The notes beneath the pieces were generated by a model, which saw nothing but the letters and a program-made list of their open reading frames with translations, did not search any database and was not told the origin of the DNA. From Propionicimonas sp. (lineage in GTDB: Bacteria; Actinomycetota; Actinomycetes; Propionibacteriales; Propionibacteriaceae): a DNA stretch of 33,349 bases. Made by a program: the position numbers and the translations under genes. The stretch spans positions 1 through 33,349 of the forward strand of contig JAOATP010000145.1 in NCBI GenBank assembly GCA_030158185.1, written 5' to 3'. How positions within the stretch are numbered: position 1 is the stretch's first letter; each line of letters begins with the position of its first letter. Positions 29,259-33,349 of this stretch are shown piece by piece.

Positions 29259-30224
29259 ATGCTGCCGTTCGCAGAGCTCCACCTGCACCTCGAGGGCACC
29301 CTCGAGCCGGAACTCGTCCTCACCCTCGCGGAGCGCAACCGGATCGCACTGCCCTACCGCGACGCCGACGACCTGCGCAGCCACTACACCTACGGGTGCC
29401 TCCAGGACTTCCTCGACCTCTACTACGCGAACATGCAGGTCCTGCGGACGGAGTCGGACTTCGCGGAGCTGACCGACGCCTACCTCGCACGCGCTGCTGC
29501 TGCGGGCGTCGTGCGAGCTGAGGTGTTCTGCGACCTGCAGGCCCACACTGCCCGGGGGGTCCCGGCGCCCGTTGTGCTCGCGGGGATCGCCGATGCCCTT
29601 GCCACCTCCGGGGTCGACCACGGCGTCAGCAGCGGGCTGATCCTCACCTTCCTCCGACACCTGCCGGCCGCTGACGCTGAGCTCGCCTACGACCAGGCAT
29701 TGGCGACAGGAGTGGAACTGCTCGGCGTCGGACTGTGCTCCTCCGAGGTGGGCTTCCCCGCCGCACCGTTCGCCGACCTCTTCGCCCGCGCTCGCGCCGA
29801 CGGCCTGCACACGGTCGCCCATGCCGGTGAGGAGGGTGGCCCCGATTCCGTGTGGGACGTCCTCGAACACCTCGCCGTCGAGCGGATCGACCACGGCATC
29901 AACGCCATGGACGATCCCGACCTCGTGCGGCACCTGGCCGAGCGGGGCATTCCCCTCACCGTCTGCCCGCTCTCCAACGTCTCGTTGCACGCCGTCGCGA
30001 GCCTTGCCGACCACCCGCTCCCGGCCATGCTGGAAGCAGGGCTGAAGGTCAGCATCAACTCCGATGACCCGGCCTACTTCGGTGGTTACCTTGGCGAGAA
30101 CCTCGCTGCGGTGCAAGCCGAGTTCGGGCTGGACGCAGCACAGCTGGCCACCCTTTCTGCCAACAGCATCGAGGCATCGTTCCTGCCGCAGGCCGACAAG
30201 CTTCGCCTGCTCTCCCTTCACTGA
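29259..30224 (+). CDS. add: Adenine/adenosine deaminase family protein
   Basis: The product has 321 residues of the adenyl-deaminase amidohydrolase barrel. Metal ligands are in HLHLEG (His8, His10), and the catalytic region has HAGEEGG, RIDHGINAMDD and SINSDDPAYFGG. YGCLQDFLDLYYANMQVL, ESDFAELTDAYL, EVFCDLQAHTARGV and FLRHLPAADAE are closest in pattern to the adenine deaminase (6-aminohydrolase) branch rather than classical adenosine deaminase. Free adenine is therefore the likelier substrate, converted to hypoxanthine. Similar genes are often annotated add, and I use that symbol only as the family label. The ribosome binding site is AGAGGAAG. It follows the antiporter gene after 35 bp and may be cotranscribed. 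Confidence 0.88.
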   Translation: MLPFAELHLHLEGTLEPELVLTLAERNRIALPYRDADDLRSHYTYGCLQDFLDLYYANMQVLRTESDFAELTDAYLARAAAAGVVRAEVFCDLQAHTARGVPAPVVLAGIADALATSGVDHGVSSGLILTFLRHLPAADAELAYDQALATGVELLGVGLCSSEVGFPAAPFADLFARARADGLHTVAHAGEEGGPDSVWDVLEHLAVERIDHGINAMDDPDLVRHLAERGIPLTVCPLSNVSLHAVASLADHPLPAMLEAGLKVSINSDDPAYFGGYLGENLAAVQAEFGLDAAQLATLSANSIEASFLPQADKLRLLSLH

Positions 30225-30362
30225 CCGCCCGCTCGGGGCCCGGCCCGGTGCATCTCGGCAGCACGGCATCCGCGAAGTCCCTGCTCACCACCGGTGTTCG
30301 CCGGTAGCGTGTTGGCTGTCCGTGGCGCACCGAGGCGCCACCCACCGATTGAAGGAGCAGGT

Positions 30363-30683
30363 ATGGCTACCGATTGGGCCGCAGACATCAAGAAGTACGC
30401 GCCGAAGGCCGACGACGCCGTCGTCGCCAAGCTGCTGTCGACCTACCGCCTCGTACTGAGCAACCGCGACTCGGCCTACGTTGCAGCCAGCGACGACGCA
30501 GAGGTCGCGACCGTGCGCGAGAAGTTCCTCAAGGGCAAGCTCGGCCTCGCCAAGGACGACGCGACGCTCGACGCAGCGATCAAGGACGTCGCGGCAGTCA
30601 TGAAGGACGACCGCACCAAGAGCCGCGCGACCTTCTACTACCTGCTGGCGGAGAAGTTCGGCAAGCTCGACGTCTTCAAGTGA
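30363..30683 (+). CDS. DUF2853 family protein
   Basis: The product has 106 residues and is all-helical and charged (DWAADIKKYAPKADDAVVAKLLSTYRLVLSNRDSAYVAASD, ending in SRATFYYLLAEKFGKL). It fits the small DUF2853 family, whose function is unknown. It is cytoplasmic with no motif of an enzyme. The ATG at 30363 has AAGGAG five nt upstream, which is strong. The last 8 bp overlap the end of the convergent TPR-like gene, so the two transcripts must overlap. Confidence 0.85.
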   Translation: MATDWAADIKKYAPKADDAVVAKLLSTYRLVLSNRDSAYVAASDDAEVATVREKFLKGKLGLAKDDATLDAAIKDVAAVMKDDRTKSRATFYYLLAEKFGKLDVFK

Positions 30684-33069
30684 TCGGTTGACCCTGCGTC
30701 CCGGCCCCGCCAGGCCGGGACTGGGCGTGTGCCCTTCGTCCCTTCTCCGGCGGTGACGGCAGGGCGAACGTCCCCAGATGGTTGGCACGCAGCAGCAGCC
30801 GGCTGGTGCGCAGCGACTTGGACCGCCCCGAGAGCGGGGCCGTGTCGGCGTCCCGGTTGAGCTCGACAACCCCGACCTTCAGGCTGCGGGCGAACGGCAT
30901 CAGCAGCAGGAGGACGCCGACCCCCAGCACCAGCGCACGGACCGTGTCCGACTCCGACCCGGGCAGCTGGCCGGTCAGGCCCAGCCACGACACCACGGCA
31001 CCCAGCGCGAGGAACCCCACGTTCAGCAGCCGCTTGCGCCAGCTCGACCAGCGGTAGGCGATCATCAGCATGGCGAGGCGCGTGGCCTCGTCCCTGTCGA
31101 CGAGATGACGCACCTGATGCAGCAGGCGCCACGGCCGTGAGCCCCAGTGGCGGCAGCAGGGCCGGTGAACGGCGCGCAGGTGCTGGATCAGGTCCTGCGC
31201 ATCGTCGACGAGCCGCGCGTCGCCGCGCAGCCCCAGCCGGTCGAGCCCCTCCTGGGCGAGGATCGCTGCGTGCAGCCCGCGCCGGCAGACCTCGACGAAC
31301 AACCGGGGCGCCAGCGGCTCCGAGCCGATCGGGACGCCGGGCCGCGCGCTCCCCTTCTCCAGGTAGGACTTGGTGTCGCGGTGCAGGTCGGCGGCGGTGC
31401 GGTAGTCGGCGACGGCGGCCATCAGCTGCTGGGCGTTCTCGACCGAGCCGGTGGTGCCGGCTGTGTCCTCCGCCATCGCGAGCGCAGCCTCGAACTCGCT
31501 CTCCGCCTGGATCACCCGGGCGAGGATGTGCTCCCCGACCGTGTCCGTGATGGTCATCGCCTCCCGCAGCGACTCCTTGTACTGGCCCCCGATCAGGGCG
31601 GCCTGGGCTCCGAGCACCCGAAGGTCGAGGTCGTGGCGTCGCGCGGGAAGCACCTGGTCGAGCAGGGCCGTTGCGCCGGCGTCGTCGCCCAGCCGCAGGG
31701 CAAGCATCGCTGCGAGGATCTGCACCGACCAGGGGTCGGCGGGCGTGAGCGGGTCGGCGGCCAGCAGGGCGGCAGCCCGCTCGTCGTCCCCCGCGAGCAG
31801 GCACAACCGGACGCGTTGCCGGCTGCTCGTGTCCGGCCCGGCCTGGGCGAGCAGTGCCCGTGCCGCTGCCTGTCCGGCGTAGCGGGCACCCGAGAACGGC
31901 GAGTCCTGGCCAACGTGGCCCTCGAACACGGGCGTGCCCCATTGCGTCCCCGCCCACAGGGCTGCCTCGGCGTAGGCCGTGTCGTACGGGTCGGTGCTGG
32001 CGGCGGCCCGCAGGTCGGCGAGGATGGCGAGGGCCATCGGCTCGTCCGCCAGCAGGATGCGGATCCGCAGGATCGACCGGCGCAACTCCGCTGCGAGGCC
32101 GGTGTCGTCGACCTCCACCGACTTGCGCAGGTGGTCCCAGGCCTGCTGGTAGCGGCCCTGCTGCGCCGCCAGGCGGTAGGCCAGCAGCCGGTAGACGTGG
32201 CGCCAGTGCTCGAAGGCGTCGGGGGTGAGGCCGGACGCCGTCCAGCCCGCAGCCTCTGCCGGGCGTCCCTCGATCACGGCGATGGTGCGCAGGCAGGCCT
32301 CCTCCGCCTCTGCGAAGCGACCGACGTCGGTCATCGCCTGGATCCACCGCGACCGGTCCTCGATGTCGAGGTCGGCGACGACGTGACCCCACCGGGCGTT
32401 GAGCTCGTCGAAGAGTGAGGCAGCTGTCGGGAAGTCATCGAGCTCTGCCGAGGCGATGGCCCGCACCAGCACGGCGGCCTGGCTGATCTCCGCAGACGCC
32501 ACAAGTTCGAGGGCCAGCACCGGGCTCTCTGCAGCGAGCAGGTCGGCAGATCGCAGCGTCGACTCGGGCCCCGCAGCTGCGAAGCGCACCAGCGCTGCCT
32601 CGAACTCGGCGTAGCTGCCGATCGGCGAGCGCTGGCGGCGTCCGGCCTGGAAGAAACGATCGAGCAGGCTGATCATCCGGACGCCCTCGGTGTCGGAGGC
32701 CGGCACAGGACCGGCCATCCGCAGTGCCGCGGCCCAGGCCTGCCTGGCGAGGACGTCGTCGTCGGCACCACCGGCCTCTTCCGCCCGGCTCTCTGCCCGC
32801 TGCCACAGCTCGGCTGCGATGAACTCGAGGATGTCCTGGTCGTCGGGGAAGCTCGCCACCAATTCCGACAATGTCGGCTGGTGCTGGGCAGACCCGAGAG
32901 CGTGCACGGCGACGAGCCAATTCCCCGCATCGGTACGTGAGAGGCCACCGGTGCGACGCAGCTCGGCGTACGCGGCGTCTGCGGCAACGAAGTCGCTGCT
33001 GGCAAGGCACATCTCCGCACGCCGTCGCAACGCGTCAGAGTCGACGGCGACCATCGGCTGGTCAAGCAT
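30676..33069 (-). CDS. Large TPR-like protein with two C-terminal transmembrane helices
   Basis: The product has 797 residues. Most of the protein (about 1-640) is helical repeats of TPR type, for example LASSDFVAADAAYAELRRTG, RAIASAELDDFPTAASLFDELNARWG and MTDVGRFAEAEEACLRTIAV. Near the C-terminus are two transmembrane helices (VGFLALGAVVSWLGLTGQL and ALVLGVGVLLLLMPFA), followed by a ~60-residue charged tail. There is no signal peptide, so the repeat domain is probably cytoplasmic and anchored at its C-terminal side. It may scaffold other proteins; the function is unknown. The ATG at 33069 has a very strong ribosome binding site (AGGGGGGAAA). The gene overlaps the convergent DUF2853 gene by 8 bp and contains its terminator hairpin. 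Confidence 0.85.
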   Translation of the reverse strand: MLDQPMVAVDSDALRRRAEMCLASSDFVAADAAYAELRRTGGLSRTDAGNWLVAVHALGSAQHQPTLSELVASFPDDQDILEFIAAELWQRAESRAEEAGGADDDVLARQAWAAALRMAGPVPASDTEGVRMISLLDRFFQAGRRQRSPIGSYAEFEAALVRFAAAGPESTLRSADLLAAESPVLALELVASAEISQAAVLVRAIASAELDDFPTAASLFDELNARWGHVVADLDIEDRSRWIQAMTDVGRFAEAEEACLRTIAVIEGRPAEAAGWTASGLTPDAFEHWRHVYRLLAYRLAAQQGRYQQAWDHLRKSVEVDDTGLAAELRRSILRIRILLADEPMALAILADLRAAASTDPYDTAYAEAALWAGTQWGTPVFEGHVGQDSPFSGARYAGQAAARALLAQAGPDTSSRQRVRLCLLAGDDERAAALLAADPLTPADPWSVQILAAMLALRLGDDAGATALLDQVLPARRHDLDLRVLGAQAALIGGQYKESLREAMTITDTVGEHILARVIQAESEFEAALAMAEDTAGTTGSVENAQQLMAAVADYRTAADLHRDTKSYLEKGSARPGVPIGSEPLAPRLFVEVCRRGLHAAILAQEGLDRLGLRGDARLVDDAQDLIQHLRAVHRPCCRHWGSRPWRLLHQVRHLVDRDEATRLAMLMIAYRWSSWRKRLLNVGFLALGAVVSWLGLTGQLPGSESDTVRALVLGVGVLLLLMPFARSLKVGVVELNRDADTAPLSGRSKSLRTSRLLLRANHLGTFALPSPPEKGRRAHAQSRPGGAGTQGQPIT
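30699..30720 (+). terminator. Hairpin after the DUF2853 gene, inside the convergent gene
   Basis: TCCCGGCC and GGCCGGGA pair perfectly around CCGCCA, 16 bp after the DUF2853 stop codon. There is no U-tract. It lies within codons of the convergent TPR-like gene. Confidence 0.6.
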
Positions 33070-33127
33070 TTTCCCCCCTACGGGCCACATTGTCCTTCCG
33101 AGGCGCGAGGGGGCGGGAGAGATACAA

Positions 33128-33155
33128 TTGCCACCCGGCAAGGGAATTCCTTCCC
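33128..33155. promoter_or_regulatory. Two adjacent palindromes between the TPR-like gene and the edge GNAT gene
   Basis: TTGCC-ACCC-GGCAA (33128-33141) and GGGAA-TTCC-TTCCC (33142-33155) abut. They lie upstream of the TPR-like gene and downstream of the GNAT stop. They may be an operator for the former or a terminator for the latter; TTGTATCTC follows on the minus strand. Confidence 0.4.
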
Positions 33156-33171
33156 GGGGGAGTTCCGGTGC

Positions 33172-33349
33172 TCAGGCGAGCAGGTCGGCGTACTCCGGGT
33201 GCTGGCCGAACCATTGCACGACGTAGGGGCAGCTGGCGCGCACCTTCCACTCCCCCGCAGCGCGGACATCGTCCATGGCGTACTGCACGAGACGCCCGGC
33301 GACCCCGCGTCCACCGAAGTCCGGAGACACCTCGGTGTGGTCGAAGTCG
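33172..33349 (-). CDS. GNAT family N-acetyltransferase (C-terminal part, cut by window edge)
   Basis: This gene is not in the ORF track because the start lies outside the window. The last 58 residues read DFDHTEVSPDFGGRGVAGRL, then VQYAMDDVRAAG, and end WFGQHPEYADLLA. This is the acetyl-CoA-binding loop (GGRGVAG) and tail of the small YjdJ-type GNAT family. These proteins acetylate unknown small substrates. The TGA is at 33172-33174. The first part, including the N-terminal strands, is missing. Confidence 0.88.
   Translation of the reverse strand, partial: DFDHTEVSPDFGGRGVAGRLVQYAMDDVRAAGEWKVRASCPYVVQWFGQHPEYADLLA

Noticed and set aside
30638-32392. 584-aa minus-strand ORF
   Set aside because: It is an alternative frame of the TPR-like gene with an Arg/Pro/Gly-biased composition typical of shadow frames.

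Overview
The window is a GC-rich bacterial chromosome segment. Several traits point to Actinomycetota: GTG starts and apparently leaderless genes, a DtxR/IdeR-type iron box, a DUF1707 membrane protein, a ThrE exporter, a TAP-like secreted hydrolase, and dispersed short palindromic repeats. A Propionibacteriales-like host is possible, but nothing here fixes the genus. I found no rRNA, tRNA, CRISPR array or transposase. The Fic gene and the leader of the CAP-protein gene look less GC-rich than their surroundings.

Left part (1-5.2 kb). A type I restriction-modification locus is cut by the window edge: hsdM is complete and the start of hsdS overlaps it by GTGA. Next come a glycine-rich protein of unknown function, a YjbR-like protein, a fructosamine-kinase-family protein and a class II Fic protein with a C-terminal winged helix. 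Clusters of AACTCCAA/TTGGAGTT boxes lie on both sides of fic.

5.2-13.5 kb. A tightly coupled three-gene operon (esterase, MarR regulator, zinc-ribbon protein) ends in a strong hairpin and is followed by a ThrE-family exporter. A cluster of direct and inverted repeats separates ThrE from a convergent MBL-fold hydrolase and a DUF1707 protein. Then come a long repeat/coiled-coil protein, a small lipoprotein and a beta-CASP RNase-like MBL protein.

13.5-21.3 kb. A rifampin-phosphotransferase-like PEP-utilising enzyme with a C-terminal membrane anchor lies downstream of a dual-specificity phosphatase on the same strand. Divergent to them is a secreted IPT-CAP protein with a structured leader and two tandem palindromes upstream. 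A LacI-family regulator and a GH13 alpha-glucosidase are divergent, with two matching 14-bp operators between them.

21.3-33.3 kb. A two-TM protein sits behind a 16/19 iron box and is divergent to a flavodoxin-like protein. Next are a secreted TAP-like hydrolase and a GNAT. A roughly 260-nt structured RNA leader with a strong intrinsic terminator then precedes a DHA2 MFS transporter. After these come a Nudix hydrolase, a CPA1 Na+/H+ antiporter, an adenine/adenosine deaminase, a DUF2853 protein, a long membrane-anchored TPR-like protein and a GNAT cut by the right edge.

The most unusual items are: (i) a short palindromic repeat that shows compensatory stem changes between copies, lies in frame inside hsdM, and also supplies the stop codon of the beta-CASP gene; (ii) the structured leader plus terminator of the MFS gene; (iii) the Fic-associated box clusters; (iv) the membrane-anchored RPH-like enzyme; and (v) the structured leader of the CAP-protein gene.
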